Shown one piece after another: positions 26,016 to 35,220 of a stretch of DNA of 46,064 nucleotides. Location of the stretch: positions 276 to 46,339 of the forward strand of contig NZ_JRPQ01000132.1 of the NCBI RefSeq assembly GCF_000762405.1, given 5' to 3'. The stretch is from Hoylesella timonensis S9-PR14. GTDB taxonomy: Bacteria > Bacteroidota > Bacteroidia > Bacteroidales > Bacteroidaceae. The position numbers and the translations under genes are program-made. The stretch's first letter is position 1. Each line of letters starts with the position of its first letter. Under the pieces are notes generated by a model, which saw only the letters and a list, made by a program, of their open reading frames with translations, ran no database searches and was not told where the DNA came from.

Positions 26016-27176
26016 TTAATATTCGAATGTTCCTAATTCTGATTGAATGGTAAGAGAGCGTTTTCCCTCCTCGATATGACCAATAATTTGGGCGTCAACA
26101 TTGAAACTTTTGCTGATTGAAATGATTTCTTGTGCGTACTCCGGAGCCACATATATTTCCATGCGGTGCCCCATGTTGAAGACTTTGTACATCTCTTTCC
26201 AATCGGTGCCACTGCAACGTTGGATGGTTTTGAATAGGGGAGGCACGGGGAACAAGTTGTCTTTTACCACTTTGCAATTGTCGCCGACAAAGTGTAGCAC
26301 CTTAGTTTGGGCGCCTCCTGTGCAGTGAACCATGCCATGAATGTGACTTCGGTGTGCATCTAACACCTTCTTTATAATAGGTGCATAGGTGCGGGTAGGC
26401 GAGAGTACCAAATGACCTGCATCAATCTCCACGCCTTCTATGCTATCGGTGAGTTGATATTTACCGCTATACACCAAATCATTAGGTACGGCATTATCGT
26501 AACTCTCGGGGAACTTTTCTGCCAAGTATTTGGCAAAGACGTCGTGACGCGCACTGGTCAGACCGTTACTTCCCATGCCACCGTTGTATGTTTTCTCATA
26601 GGTAGCCTGTTCTGTGCTACTCAATCCTACGATGACATCGCCGGGGCGGATGTTGGCATTGTCGATAACCTCGCTGCGCTTCATGCGGCAGGTTACGGTA
26701 GAATCGACAATGATGGTGCGCACCAAGTCGCCTACATCAGCCGTTTCGCCTCCTGTGGGGTAAATACCAATGCCCATGTCTCGCATTTCTTGCAACAATT
26801 CATCCGTGCCGTTGATAATCGCAGAGATGACTTCACCGGGTATCAAAAGCTTGTTACGCCCAATGGTACTCGACACTAAGATGTTATCTACCGCCCCCAC
26901 ACACAGCAAGTCGTCGGTGTTCATCACAATGGCATCTTGTGCAATGCCTTTCCATACACCAAGGTCGCCCGTCTCTTTCCAGTACATATATGCCAAAGAC
27001 GATTTGGTGCCAGCACCATCGGCATGCATAATGTTGCAGTAGTCGGGGTCTCCTCCCAGTATATCAGGAATGATTTTGCAGAAAGCTTGTGGATAAATTC
27101 CCTTGTCAATGTTCTTAATAGCGTTGTGTACATCTTCTTTGGCGGCAGACACACCGCGCAACATATATCTGTCCAT
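26016..27176 (-). CDS. purM: Phosphoribosylformylglycinamidine cyclo-ligase (AIR synthetase)
   Basis: Fifth step of purine synthesis: ATP-dependent closure of FGAM to AIR. 386 residues with the PurM N-terminal fold (about 1-190) and the AIRS C-terminal domain. Visible family blocks are HADGAGTKSSLAYMYW (residues about 51-66), MNTDDLLCVGA, PTGGETADVGDLV and the late glycine-rich VHCTGGAQTKVL. It is somewhat longer than the E. coli enzyme, as usual for the Bacteroidetes form. It lies 53 bases after aroE and four bases before prfA on the same strand. Confidence 0.93.
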   Translation of the reverse strand: MDRYMLRGVSAAKEDVHNAIKNIDKGIYPQAFCKIIPDILGGDPDYCNIMHADGAGTKSSLAYMYWKETGDLGVWKGIAQDAIVMNTDDLLCVGAVDNILVSSTIGRNKLLIPGEVISAIINGTDELLQEMRDMGIGIYPTGGETADVGDLVRTIIVDSTVTCRMKRSEVIDNANIRPGDVIVGLSSTEQATYEKTYNGGMGSNGLTSARHDVFAKYLAEKFPESYDNAVPNDLVYSGKYQLTDSIEGVEIDAGHLVLSPTRTYAPIIKKVLDAHRSHIHGMVHCTGGAQTKVLHFVGDNCKVVKDNLFPVPPLFKTIQRCSGTDWKEMYKVFNMGHRMEIYVAPEYAQEIISISKSFNVDAQIIGHIEEGKRSLTIQSELGTFEY

Positions 27177-27188
27177 GTGGTTGTAAGT

Positions 27189-27228
27189 TTTTTATTGTTG
27201 ACGAGTTGATGAGTTGATATGTTGATTG
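27189..27228. repeat. Short GAGTTGATGAGTTGAT tract between aroE and purM
   Basis: About 40 bases with GACGAGTTGATGAGTTGATA, using the same units as the long tracts at 5183-5331 and 24629-24897. It again fills most of an intercistronic gap. Confidence 0.5.
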
Positions 27229-27229
27229 A

Positions 27230-27973
27230 TTAGTATTCGTGCCAAAACTCCCATGAGACAAAAGCTTGCAATAAGAGCATCTCCAATCCATTCTTTATGG
27301 TTGCTCCGTGTTCGGCTCCTTTCTTTAGAAACAATGTTTCATCAGGATTGTAAATCAAGTCGTAGAGGAGATGGTGCATGTCCATGGCTTCATAAGGCAG
27401 GGGAGGACAAGTGTCTGCATGTGGATACATGCCCACGGGTGTACAGTTGACAACGATGCGATAATCGTTCATAACGGCAGGTGTGATGTCTTGGTAGGTC
27501 AAAACACCTTGGCGAGGGGTTCGAGAGACGAACTTTGTCGTAATACCCAACGAGCGTAAACCTACGTCAATGGCTTTTGCAGCACCGCCAGTACCGAGGA
27601 TGAGGGCTTTCTGATGAAAGGTTTCTAACATGGACTCGATACTTCTGGTAAAGCCAATCACATCACTATTGAAGCCTTTTAGAAGTGTTTTCTTGCCTTT
27701 GTGCGTTACTCTAATGACGTTGACGGCACCGATTTCCTTCGCTTCTGGACTGATTTCGTCTAAATAAGAAATCACTTTCTCTTTATAAGGTATGGTGACG
27801 TTTAATCCCTTTAGTTCGGGGTTGGAAGCCAACACCTCTTCGAGATTTTCTATTTTGGATATTTCAAAATTTACATATTGGGCATCTATTCCTTCGTTTT
27901 CAAATTTCTCATTGAAGTAATCAATAGAGAATGAATGTCCGAGTGGATAGCCTATCAGTCCGTATTTGTCCAT
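27230..27973 (-). CDS. aroE: Shikimate dehydrogenase
   Basis: Reduces 3-dehydroshikimate to shikimate with NADPH in aromatic amino-acid and menaquinone precursor synthesis. 247 residues, slightly shorter than E. coli AroE. Substrate-binding SHSFSID-type motif is present as PLGHSFSIDYFN (about 11-22), the catalytic Lys lies in LNVTIPYKEKVI (about 76-87), and the nucleotide-binding loop is ILGTGGAAKAI (about 125). It follows menG by 44 bases. Shikimate leads to chorismate, the precursor for menaquinone, so a common transcript with menG makes sense. Confidence 0.94.
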   Translation of the reverse strand: MDKYGLIGYPLGHSFSIDYFNEKFENEGIDAQYVNFEISKIENLEEVLASNPELKGLNVTIPYKEKVISYLDEISPEAKEIGAVNVIRVTHKGKKTLLKGFNSDVIGFTRSIESMLETFHQKALILGTGGAAKAIDVGLRSLGITTKFVSRTPRQGVLTYQDITPAVMNDYRIVVNCTPVGMYPHADTCPPLPYEAMDMHHLLYDLIYNPDETLFLKKGAEHGATIKNGLEMLLLQAFVSWEFWHEY

Positions 27974-28017
27974 ATTCTATGTGTTATCGTTCGTCAATTT
28001 GAGGGCAATGGGATTGT

Positions 28018-28758
28018 TTATTTTGCCTTTTGTGCCAAGTACATTGTACAAATGCCAAAGGTGAGTCGTGTAAACTGTGCCTTTGCAAATCCCGCTTTGG
28101 CAAAGATTTGCAGCATTGTCTCGCCTTGCGGAAAAGCTTCTATCGTTGTGGTGAGATATTCGTAAGCACGCTTGTCCTTGGAGAGTAGTTTGCCATAAAA
28201 GGGCAAAAACGTGTGCGAATACAACTTAAATAACTGTCGCATGGGAAATGCCACAGGTTGAGTGAGTTCCACAATACTCACATGACCGCCAGGTTTCAAT
28301 ACTCTATGTATCTCTCTTAATCCTTGATCGAGATCTTGAAAGTTGCGAATGCCAAAGGCAGCTGTGACAGCATCAAACGAATTTTCTTGAAAAGAAAGTG
28401 CTAAGCAGTCTTCTTTTTGGAAAGAAATAACATGCGACAAGCCCGCTTTTGCAACCTTTTGCTCGCCAATCTTCATCATCCCTGTTGAAATGTCTGCACC
28501 TATTAGCTTTCTGGGCTGTAACATCTGTGCAGCCATTATGGCAAAGTCACCTGTACCTGTGGCAATATCTAACACAGTTTGAGGTGCAAATGGGCAGAGT
28601 TGTTGAATGGCTTTTTTGCGCCAACCCTTATCGATGTTCCAAGAGAGACGATGATTTAACGCATCGTAGGTAGGCGCAATGTGGTCAAACATCTGTGCCA
28701 CTTGCTGTTTCTTTTCGCCTTCGGCGTGATAAGGCTTTATGTGTTCCTGTTCGTACAT
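28018..28758 (-). CDS. ubiE: Demethylmenaquinone methyltransferase (UbiE/MenG)
   Basis: Last step of menaquinone synthesis, methylating demethylmenaquinone with S-adenosylmethionine. 246 residues. The UbiE family start [20 protein letters not shown] and the SAM-binding motif [13 protein letters not shown] (about 66-78) are clear, as is the [20 protein letters not shown] block (about 137). Bacteroidetes use menaquinone, so a ubiquinone role is not expected. It lies between purC (131 bases upstream) and aroE. Confidence 0.93.
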   Translation of the reverse strand: MYEQEHIKPYHAEGEKKQQVAQMFDHIAPTYDALNHRLSWNIDKGWRKKAIQQLCPFAPQTVLDIATGTGDFAIMAAQMLQPRKLIGADISTGMMKIGEQKVAKAGLSHVISFQKEDCLALSFQENSFDAVTAAFGIRNFQDLDQGLREIHRVLKPGGHVSIVELTQPVAFPMRQLFKLYSHTFLPFYGKLLSKDKRAYEYLTTTIEAFPQGETMLQIFAKAGFAKAQFTRLTFGICTMYLAQKAK

Positions 28759-28889
28759 GCGTTGATGAGGATGAGTAGGTGGGGTTGTGGTGGATAAACT
28801 GACCGATTGACAAGCTCATAGATAAGGAGGAGAATCGCCCCAAGTCTATGCGCAAATCAACGGGTCAGCTTATTTGCGATTGAAGGAAT

Positions 28890-29834
28890 CTATGCTTTAA
28901 GATATTCTTTCACATTGCGTTCGATACGAGCAGCCAAGTCATCGTGCTCATCAGCCTTAACAAACTTTTCGCCTGTGATGTGTTCGTACAGTTCGATATA
29001 TCGTTCGCTTACGCTCTCGGCATATTTATCAGTAATCTCAGGCATCGTTTGTCCTGGTTCGTTCATGAAGTTATGTTCGATGAGCCATTGACGAACAAAC
29101 TCTTTAGACAATTGTTTCTGTGGTTCACCTTTCGCCAACTTCTCTTCATAGCCGTCAGCATAGAAGTATCTACTTGAATCAGGTGTATGAATTTCGTCAA
29201 TGAGGTAAATCTTTCCGTCACGTTTTCCAAACTCGTATTTGGTATCTACCAAGATAAGTCCTTGTTTGGCTGCAATCTCTTGACCACGTGCAAAAAGTTT
29301 CCGAGTGTAGTCTTCGATGACCGCATAGTCTTCTGCCGAAACCAATCCTTGCTTGATAATCTCTTCTTTCGAGATATTCATATCATGACCCTCATCAGCT
29401 TTTGTGGTGGGTGTCACGATCGGTTCGGGGAATCGTTCGTTCTCTTTCATCCCCTCGGGTAATTTCACACCGCACAGTTCTCTGGCTCCTGCCTTGTATT
29501 CACGCCATGCACTACCTGTGAGGATGCTACGGATAATCATTTCAACACGAAAGCCCTCACACTTGATACCTACCGTAACCATGGGGTCGGGAGTAGCAAG
29601 TTTCCAGTTGGGGCAAATGTCTTGTGTCAAATCTAAGAACTTGGCAGCTATTTGGTTCAATACCTGTCCCTTGAAAGGAATACCTTTCGGCAAAACAACA
29701 TCGAATGCGGAAATCCTATCCGTAGCCACCATGACAATTTTGTCATCGTTGATGTCATACACATCACGTACTTTTCCGTGATAAACACTTTTTTGTCCAT
29801 CAAAATGGAAATCAGTCTTTGTTAATGCTTTCAT
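28890..29834 (-). CDS. purC: Phosphoribosylaminoimidazole-succinocarboxamide synthase
   Basis: Joins CAIR and aspartate to SAICAR in purine synthesis, using ATP. 314 residues when started at the ATG at 29834 ([13 protein letters not shown]). A longer in-frame reading to 29909 would add 25 residues unlike the family and run deep into phoH, so it is rejected. Family blocks include [26 protein letters not shown] and [10 protein letters not shown] with [12 protein letters not shown]. The start codon lies inside the last codons of phoH (23-base overlap), suggesting translational coupling. Confidence 0.94.
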   Translation of the reverse strand: MKALTKTDFHFDGQKSVYHGKVRDVYDINDDKIVMVATDRISAFDVVLPKGIPFKGQVLNQIAAKFLDLTQDICPNWKLATPDPMVTVGIKCEGFRVEMIIRSILTGSAWREYKAGARELCGVKLPEGMKENERFPEPIVTPTTKADEGHDMNISKEEIIKQGLVSAEDYAVIEDYTRKLFARGQEIAAKQGLILVDTKYEFGKRDGKIYLIDEIHTPDSSRYFYADGYEEKLAKGEPQKQLSKEFVRQWLIEHNFMNEPGQTMPEITDKYAESVSERYIELYEHITGEKFVKADEHDDLAARIERNVKEYLKA

Positions 29835-30819
29835 TGTTGTTAATTTTATCTTTAATCGGTTGATTGTCTTCATTCTCTTCTCTGCGCTGGTCGTATGTCT
29901 CGTAGGCATGGACGATGCGAGTTACCAATTTGTGCCGTACAATATCTTTCTGTCCCAGTTCTACCACAGAAATACCTTCTACGTTGTGTAGGATTTCTAC
30001 TGCTTCTTGCAGTCCGCTCTTCTGATGTTTCGGCAGGTCTATTTGGGTAAGGTCGCCAGTTACAATCATTTTCGTATTCCATCCCATGCGAGTAAGGAAC
30101 ATTCTGATTTGGGCAGGCGTTGTATTTTGCGCTTCATCCAATATCACTACCGCATCGTTGAGCGTGCGTCCGCGCATAAAAGCGAGTGGGGCAATCTGGA
30201 TAATGTTCTTCTCCAGCATGTCTTGTAGTTTCACTGCGGGTATCATGTCTTGCAGCGAATCATAGAGCGGCTGTAAGTAGGGATCGATTTTATCTTTCAT
30301 ATCGCCTGGTAGGAAGCCGAGTTTTTCGCCCGCTTCTACGGCAGGACGTGAAAGGATAATCTTTTTCGCTTGCTTTTCTTTCAAGGCTCTTACCGCCAAG
30401 GCGATACTGAGATAGGTCTTACCTGTACCCGCAGGACCGATGGCAAATATCATGTCTGACTGATGATAGGCATCAATCAGTTGCTGTTGCTTTTCACTTC
30501 GGCTCTTGATAGGTCTTCCTGCAATGCTGTACACCACCACACCTTTCACCGCATCGGCTTTGGTCTTATGGTCGTGTACAATATCTAAGATATCTTCCTC
30601 CGTAATGGCGTTGTACTTCACAATATGCTTACGCATCAGTTCGATATCCTCTTCGACCTTTGCCATTTCTTCTTCGTCTCCCAAAATACGAATTACGTTG
30701 TCGCGAGCTACTATGCGTAGTTTTGGAAAAAGCGACTTCATCATTTGCAAATGACCGTTGTTGACGCCATAAAATGCTACGGGGTCGATGTCTTCAAGAA
30801 CAATATGCTTCTCTATCAA
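29812..30819 (-). CDS. phoH: PhoH family P-loop ATPase
   Basis: Cytosolic ATPase of the PhoH (YbeZ) family, linked in other bacteria to RNA metabolism and ribosome maturation. 335 residues. An N-terminal KH-like region (about 10-75) precedes the P-loop GPAGTGKT (128-135), followed by [19 protein letters not shown], Walker [12 protein letters not shown] and the sensor [13 protein letters not shown]. The C-terminal tail is short and charged. It is the first gene of the minus-strand run phoH-purC-menG-aroE-purM-prfA-pyrF, and a -7 box lies 64 bases upstream. Confidence 0.94.
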   Translation of the reverse strand: MIEKHIVLEDIDPVAFYGVNNGHLQMMKSLFPKLRIVARDNVIRILGDEEEMAKVEEDIELMRKHIVKYNAITEEDILDIVHDHKTKADAVKGVVVYSIAGRPIKSRSEKQQQLIDAYHQSDMIFAIGPAGTGKTYLSIALAVRALKEKQAKKIILSRPAVEAGEKLGFLPGDMKDKIDPYLQPLYDSLQDMIPAVKLQDMLEKNIIQIAPLAFMRGRTLNDAVVILDEAQNTTPAQIRMFLTRMGWNTKMIVTGDLTQIDLPKHQKSGLQEAVEILHNVEGISVVELGQKDIVRHKLVTRIVHAYETYDQRREENEDNQPIKDKINNNESINKD

Positions 30820-30883
30820 TGTTGTAAGGTACTTTTAAGTGATTCTTTTATGGAGGTGTTTGTTGCCTTTTAATATGATGATG

Positions 30884-30891
30884 CAAATGTA
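30884..30891 (-). promoter_or_regulatory. -7 box of the phoH-led gene run
   Basis: On the minus strand this reads TACATTTG. Initiation would give a leader of about 55 bases before the phoH ATG. No -33 TTTG is seen at 19-20 bases. Confidence 0.45.
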
Positions 30892-31162
30892 CGAAAAAGA
30901 TTACAGACTACCATTTTACCACTTGAGTTTTTTTACTTACAGGGATAAAAAGTCCATGAATTTTGTCGATTTCGTTCGTTGTCTCTTTCTCTTCTTGCCC
31001 TTTTTCTTCATGACAAGGATGTTCTGTGCAAGTTCTCGTCCATGATTTTCACTTTTAGATGCAGCTTTTTGTTCGATTGCCCCATTTTTATATAATTATT
31101 ACCATAAAGCATTAAAAAATATAAAAAACAGAAACAAATCCTAAATCTCATGATGTTTTTCG

Positions 31163-31170
31163 TAACTTTG
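31163..31170 (+). promoter_or_regulatory. -7 box of the DUF5715 gene
   Basis: TAACTTTG matches TAnnTTTG. It overlaps an upstream in-frame GTG at 31170, which leaves ATG 31191, 20 bases later, as the start. Confidence 0.5.
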
Positions 31171-31190
31171 TGCTTCAGATATCCAATTCA

Positions 31191-32012
31191 ATGAAAATTT
31201 CAAAACAAAAATATCTTCAGGGCTTTGCCTTTGTTGTCGTCTTGTTAGGCATGGTGCGATGTATCTTTCCACAGGTTGCAACCGACCGAAGTCAAGGCAC
31301 GGCACAACTTTCAAGTACTCACCTGTCCGACTCTGTCCAAACCAGTCAGCAAACCAGTCGACCCAACCCGTCGATTCCTGCCAACATGCCAACGCAACGA
31401 GCCACGGCTTCTCGCTTCTTTCATGCCGATGGGAGTGAGGTGAAAAATCGTATTTATAGTGTTTCCAACTTTTCCAAAGCCTTTCCCGATCAAAATGATG
31501 TGCAGTTGGCTTCGGCTACCCATTGGGGAGTTGAGCCTGTGACCAACCGCGAAGAGGCTGAAAGTCGCAAGGCAGAGTTGGTGTATGTGGGTGCCAATCC
31601 ATTTTTTTATGTAGACCGACTGAAGAGCAGCATTCCTTATTTGGTGCCACATGCAGCTGTTTTGCTGCAAGACATCGGTAGTAACTTCTTTGATAGCTTG
31701 CAAATAAAAGGTATCCCACTTCACAAGATTATCGTGACGAGCGTCATGCGCAGCAAGGCGGATGTAGAGAAACTCCAAGGACGGAATACGAATGCCAAAT
31801 CCAACAGCTGTCATCTGTACGGTACAACCTTTGATGTAGCCTACAATCGTTATGTGACCGTGCAAGAACCTAACGGTCCGTCACGACGCAAGGTGCGCAA
31901 TGACAGTCTGAAATGGGTACTCAGTGAGGTGCTCAATGATTTACGTCAGCAAAATCGCTGTCATGTGAAATATGAAGTTCATCAAGGGTGTTTTCATATT
32001 ACGGTGAAGTAA
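31191..32012 (+). CDS. DUF5715 family exported protein, likely M15-like peptidase fold
   Basis: 273 residues from ATG 31191. A hydrophobic N-terminal segment (FAFVVVLLGMVRCIF) suggests export or anchoring; a Ser/Thr/Gln-rich linker follows (about 35-75). The C-terminal domain fits DUF5715. It contains SNSCHLYGTTFDVAYN and, near the end, KYEVHQGCFHITVK. This SxHxxGxxxD plus HxxxxH layout is that of zinc-binding D-Ala-D-Ala carboxypeptidases and related M15 enzymes, so a cell-wall peptidase role is plausible but inferred. The gene is convergent with a secreted hypothetical and divergent from phoH. Confidence 0.8.
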   Translation: MKISKQKYLQGFAFVVVLLGMVRCIFPQVATDRSQGTAQLSSTHLSDSVQTSQQTSRPNPSIPANMPTQRATASRFFHADGSEVKNRIYSVSNFSKAFPDQNDVQLASATHWGVEPVTNREEAESRKAELVYVGANPFFYVDRLKSSIPYLVPHAAVLLQDIGSNFFDSLQIKGIPLHKIIVTSVMRSKADVEKLQGRNTNAKSNSCHLYGTTFDVAYNRYVTVQEPNGPSRRKVRNDSLKWVLSEVLNDLRQQNRCHVKYEVHQGCFHITVK

Positions 32013-32070
32013 ATTGTGGACGAGTGAGTAGGAACATTGTCCATCGGCTCATCACTTCTCCCTTTACTTT

Positions 32071-32637
32071 CTATTTCATTTCGTAAGGCTTTTGCGGAGG
32101 TAGCGGCTTTCCTTTTTCATCATAGCCTTGTTCTCTCACCATCCAACGTTGTTGGGAACGTGGGGCACGAGGGTTGAGACATTTCACGGTTTGGCTTAAA
32201 ACATAGCCTTCTTTTGTCTTTTCTATCTTGAAACCTTGACCAAGTGGTGTAAAATGTCGATTTTTAGAATCGATACGCCACAGTTCAAACCGCTGTTCTA
32301 ACGCCCATCCCGTGTTTTCTCCCCTGTCTAAGACTACAAACATGTAGTCGCCACCATTACTAATAGACGTGGACACCACTGCCTTGTAGTTTTGTTGGTT
32401 AAAGTCTAATTCTTCGTTGATGTTCAACACCACATCCAAACAAAATATTTTTTCGCCCTGAATGTAATACAAACAATGGCGCAGGTTGTCGGTGTACTTC
32501 GCCAACACGGTAGCTCCTTGCGGCAAATGTCGTGCTGCCACCCGCACCCGATTGGCAACAGGAGTCTGAGCAGCCAAACAGGTACACATTATAAATAATA
32601 GACAGAGCGTCTTACTGCGCTTGGAGATGTTCACCAT
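32071..32637 (-). CDS. Secreted protein of unknown function
   Basis: 188 residues, family not recognised. A signal peptide is clear (TLCLLFIMCTCLAAQ, cleavage after about residue 22). The mature part is polar with mainly beta-strand character and ends in a Pro-rich tail KGKPLPPQKPYEMK; no catalytic motif is seen. The ATG lies only five bases after a well-formed -7 box (32643-32650), which would give a leaderless message. A second -7 box further up (32722-32729) would give a normal leader. Convergent with the DUF5715 gene. Confidence 0.7.
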   Translation of the reverse strand: MVNISKRSKTLCLLFIMCTCLAAQTPVANRVRVAARHLPQGATVLAKYTDNLRHCLYYIQGEKIFCLDVVLNINEELDFNQQNYKAVVSTSISNGGDYMFVVLDRGENTGWALEQRFELWRIDSKNRHFTPLGQGFKIEKTKEGYVLSQTVKCLNPRAPRSQQRWMVREQGYDEKGKPLPPQKPYEMK

Positions 32638-32642
32638 GCCTG

Positions 32643-32675
32643 CAAAGATACTTCAACTTACTGGGAAAAACAAAA
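32643..32675 (-). promoter_or_regulatory. Promoter abutting the start codon of the secreted hypothetical
   Basis: On the minus strand, TTTTG (32675-32671), 20 bases, TATCTTTG (32650-32643), then five bases to the ATG. The match to the consensus is strong, but transcription would begin at or next to the start codon. TACCTTTG (32729-32722, minus) is an alternative box without a -33 element. Confidence 0.5.
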
Positions 32676-32753
32676 AAACAAGAAAAAAGTCACAGCATCT
32701 TTCATAACTTGTTAATTTGTACAAAGGTATGCGAGTAGTTGAAGTTTTTTTTA

Positions 32754-32761
32754 TACATTTG
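32754..32761 (+). promoter_or_regulatory. -7 box of dnaB
   Basis: TACATTTG, 44 bases before the dnaB ATG at 32806. The expected -33 position has no TTTG. Confidence 0.45.
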
Positions 32762-32805
32762 CACTCCCGACTCAATCGTTCTTCTTGATAAAAACAGTAC
32801 ATGAT

Positions 32806-34320
32806 ATGGCAATACCCAAGACCAAAAAAACGACTCCGATAGATACTACCTATGCGCATGTTCAACCTCAAGCAACCGATGTTGAACGTGTAGTGTTAGG
32901 CGCATTGATGATTGACAAAGATGCCTTTTCTGTTGTTTCCGAACTTATTCGACCAGAGACCTTTTACGATCCCAAACATCAGAAGATTTATCATGCTATC
33001 CAAACCCTCAACATGGATGAAAATCCTGTGGATATCATGACTGTTATAGACCAACTCAAGCGAGAGGGCACCCTTGACGAGATTGGTGGAGCGCCCTATG
33101 TATTAGAGTTGAGTTCGCAAGTGGCTTCGTCTGCCAACATTGAATATCATGCTAAGATTATTGCGCAGAAATCGTTGGCGCGCCAACTTATTTCGTATGC
33201 CAGCATGATAGAGACCAAAGCCTTTGATGAAACTCAAGATATTGCCGAGTTGATGCAAGAAGCCGAAGGTAATCTCTTCACGCTTTCACAAACCAACATG
33301 AAGAAGGATTACACCCAAATTGACCCCATCATTGCGCAAGCCACAGACATTTTGCAAAAAGCCTCTGCCAATACGGGCGACCTTACGGGCATTCCATCGG
33401 GTTTCACCAAATTAGATGAGATTACCAGCGGGTGGCAGAAATCGGATTTGGTGATTATCGCAGGACGTCCAGCCATGGGTAAAACGTCTTTTGCCCTGTC
33501 TATTGCAAAGAATATTGCAGTTGATTATAACGAACCCATTGCTTTCTTCTCTTTGGAAATGAACAACGTTCAGTTGGTGAATCGTTTGATTTCAAATACT
33601 TGCGAGATATCGGGTAGCAAAATTTTGAGCGGTCAGTTGTCGGATGAGGAGTGGAAACGATTTGACGTCAAGGTGCGCAATCTTACAGGTACACCTATTT
33701 ATATAGACGACACCCCAGGGCTTAGTATCTTTGAACTGCGCACCAAAGCCCGTAGATTAGTGCGCGAAAAGGGGGTGAAGCTCATCATGATCGACTACCT
33801 ACAGTTGATGAATGCCAACGGTATTCGCTTTGGTAACCGCCAAGAAGAGGTGTCTACCATCTCTCGTTCGCTCAAAGGATTGGCGAAAGAGTTGGACATT
33901 CCCGTATTGGCACTGTCTCAGTTGAGCCGTAATGTAGAGAACCGAGAGGGATTGGAAGGTAAGCGTCCACAGTTGAGCGACCTCCGTGAGTCGGGTGCTA
34001 TTGAGCAAGATGCCGATATGGTGCTTTTTGTGCATCGCCCAGAATACTACCGCTTGTATGAAGATGCCAACGGAGTAGACCTGCGTGGCAAGGCACAAAT
34101 CATCATCGCCAAACACCGTAAAGGTGCTACGGGCGACGTGTTGCTCAACTTCCGTGGTGAGTTTACTCGTTTTGAAAACGTGGACGATCGGTATTCGATG
34201 CCTGTTCGCGAGGGAGGCGAGTTTGTGGAATCGCGCATGAACGATGGTTTTCCGCCGCCACCTCCAGACGATACAACCCCTTTTAATGGAATGACGTCGG
34301 GGGAAAATCCCCCCTTTTAA
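32806..34320 (+). CDS. dnaB: Replicative DNA helicase DnaB
   Basis: Hexameric 5'-3' helicase of the chromosomal replication fork. 504 residues from ATG 32806; an in-frame TTG 21 bases earlier is less likely. The N-terminal domain (about 20-125) begins PQATDVERVVLGALMIDKDA. The RecA-like domain has Walker A GRPAMGKTS (about 220-228), SLEMNN, Walker B LIMIDYLQLM, and LSQLSR...RPQLSDLRESGAIEQDAD. The C-terminal tail is Pro/Asp-rich (FPPPPPDDTTPFNG). No intein is present. It stands alone with its own promoter and a terminator-like hairpin after it. Confidence 0.96.
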   Translation: MAIPKTKKTTPIDTTYAHVQPQATDVERVVLGALMIDKDAFSVVSELIRPETFYDPKHQKIYHAIQTLNMDENPVDIMTVIDQLKREGTLDEIGGAPYVLELSSQVASSANIEYHAKIIAQKSLARQLISYASMIETKAFDETQDIAELMQEAEGNLFTLSQTNMKKDYTQIDPIIAQATDILQKASANTGDLTGIPSGFTKLDEITSGWQKSDLVIIAGRPAMGKTSFALSIAKNIAVDYNEPIAFFSLEMNNVQLVNRLISNTCEISGSKILSGQLSDEEWKRFDVKVRNLTGTPIYIDDTPGLSIFELRTKARRLVREKGVKLIMIDYLQLMNANGIRFGNRQEEVSTISRSLKGLAKELDIPVLALSQLSRNVENREGLEGKRPQLSDLRESGAIEQDADMVLFVHRPEYYRLYEDANGVDLRGKAQIIIAKHRKGATGDVLLNFRGEFTRFENVDDRYSMPVREGGEFVESRMNDGFPPPPPDDTTPFNGMTSGENPPF

Positions 34321-34362
34321 GAGCGTACCACAGAGAGGAAAGGACGTCTTGCAACATCATAA

Positions 34363-34413
34363 AAGTGGCGATAAAAAGGAATGACTTTGCAATTCCATAG
34401 CACTTCTTTTTTT
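34363..34413 (+). terminator. Probable terminator after dnaB
   Basis: AAGTG (34363-34367) pairs with CACTT (34401-34405), an inner stem GGAAT/ATTCC lies within, and CTTTTTTT follows. The arrangement is branched rather than a single helix, so confidence is moderate. Confidence 0.45.
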
Positions 34414-34441
34414 CACTTATTTTCCCCTCTTTATTAACTCA

Positions 34442-35149
34442 ATGCTTCAAATGAAACGTTTTATAGAATTTCATAATTTATTGATAATAACATGCTTGTG
34501 CGTGTGTGTTCATTTTTATTCTTTACCTATGCACGCACAAGACCATCAAACGCTCCGCAGTCAGCTCAAGGAAGCCACAGAGGTGTTGGCTTGCTATCCT
34601 GACAGTGTCGATTTGCGTTTGAAAAAGGCAGCTCTCAATCTACAGTTGGAGCAATGGCAATATGCCAAAGACGAGTACGACCAAGTGTTGCGAAGTCATC
34701 CTGATAACATCGCAGGACTGTATTATCGTGCCTATGCCAACCAACAGTTGGGAAGATATAATTTTGCACGGTTAGATTATGAAAATCTTTTGAAAGTTGT
34801 ACCCGGACATTTTTCGGCACAATTGGGTTTGGCGCTGCTCAATCAGAAAGACAAGCATCATACCGAGGCGATGAATCAAATCAACCGTTTGGTAAATCAG
34901 TTCCCCGATAGTGCCGTCGCTTATGCTGCACGAGCTGGCATGGAGCAGGAGCAAGGCATGATAGAATTGGCGGTATATGACTATACCGAAGCCTTGAAAC
35001 GTGATGCGGACAACTCAGATTACTTGCTCAATAGGGTAGAGCTGTGGCTAAAATTAGGCAGAAAGCAACGGGCAAAAGCCGATTTGGACAGACTGGTAGA
35101 ATTAGGTGTGCCACGCCCCGCATTGAAAAAGTGGTACCGACAACTGTAA
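34442..35149 (+). CDS. Exported tetratricopeptide-repeat protein
   Basis: 235 residues. The N-terminus has a signal peptide (LLIITCLCVCVHFYSLPMHA, cleavage near residue 32); a second in-frame ATG three codons on is equally possible. From about 40 to 225 there are about five TPR units, for example GLYYRAYANQQLGRYNFARL and AYAARAGMEQEQGMIELAVY. TPR solenoids bind proteins; no catalytic domain is present. It follows dnaB but has its own leader, and repeat copy D lies after it. Partner and role unknown. Confidence 0.8.
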   Translation: MLQMKRFIEFHNLLIITCLCVCVHFYSLPMHAQDHQTLRSQLKEATEVLACYPDSVDLRLKKAALNLQLEQWQYAKDEYDQVLRSHPDNIAGLYYRAYANQQLGRYNFARLDYENLLKVVPGHFSAQLGLALLNQKDKHHTEAMNQINRLVNQFPDSAVAYAARAGMEQEQGMIELAVYDYTEALKRDADNSDYLLNRVELWLKLGRKQRAKADLDRLVELGVPRPALKKWYRQL

Positions 35150-35220
35150 CAGCGAAGTGTGCTGATTACCAAACAGCGGTTCATAAATGTCGACTTATTT
35201 TGAAATACAGTCTTTCCTTT

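Larger units (their letters stand above)
30820..31190. other. Divergent intergenic region between phoH and the DUF5715 gene
   Basis: AT-rich and non-coding. On the minus strand TACATTTG (30891-30884) is a candidate -7 box for phoH. On the plus strand TAACTTTG (31163-31170) is one for the DUF5715 gene. A 68-codon frame at 30839-31045 crosses the phoH promoter and has no recognisable features. No repeat family copy is present. Confidence 0.5.

Noticed and set aside
30839..31045. 68-codon frame between phoH and the DUF5715 gene
   Set aside because: It covers the probable phoH promoter and shows only low-complexity hydrophobic residues.
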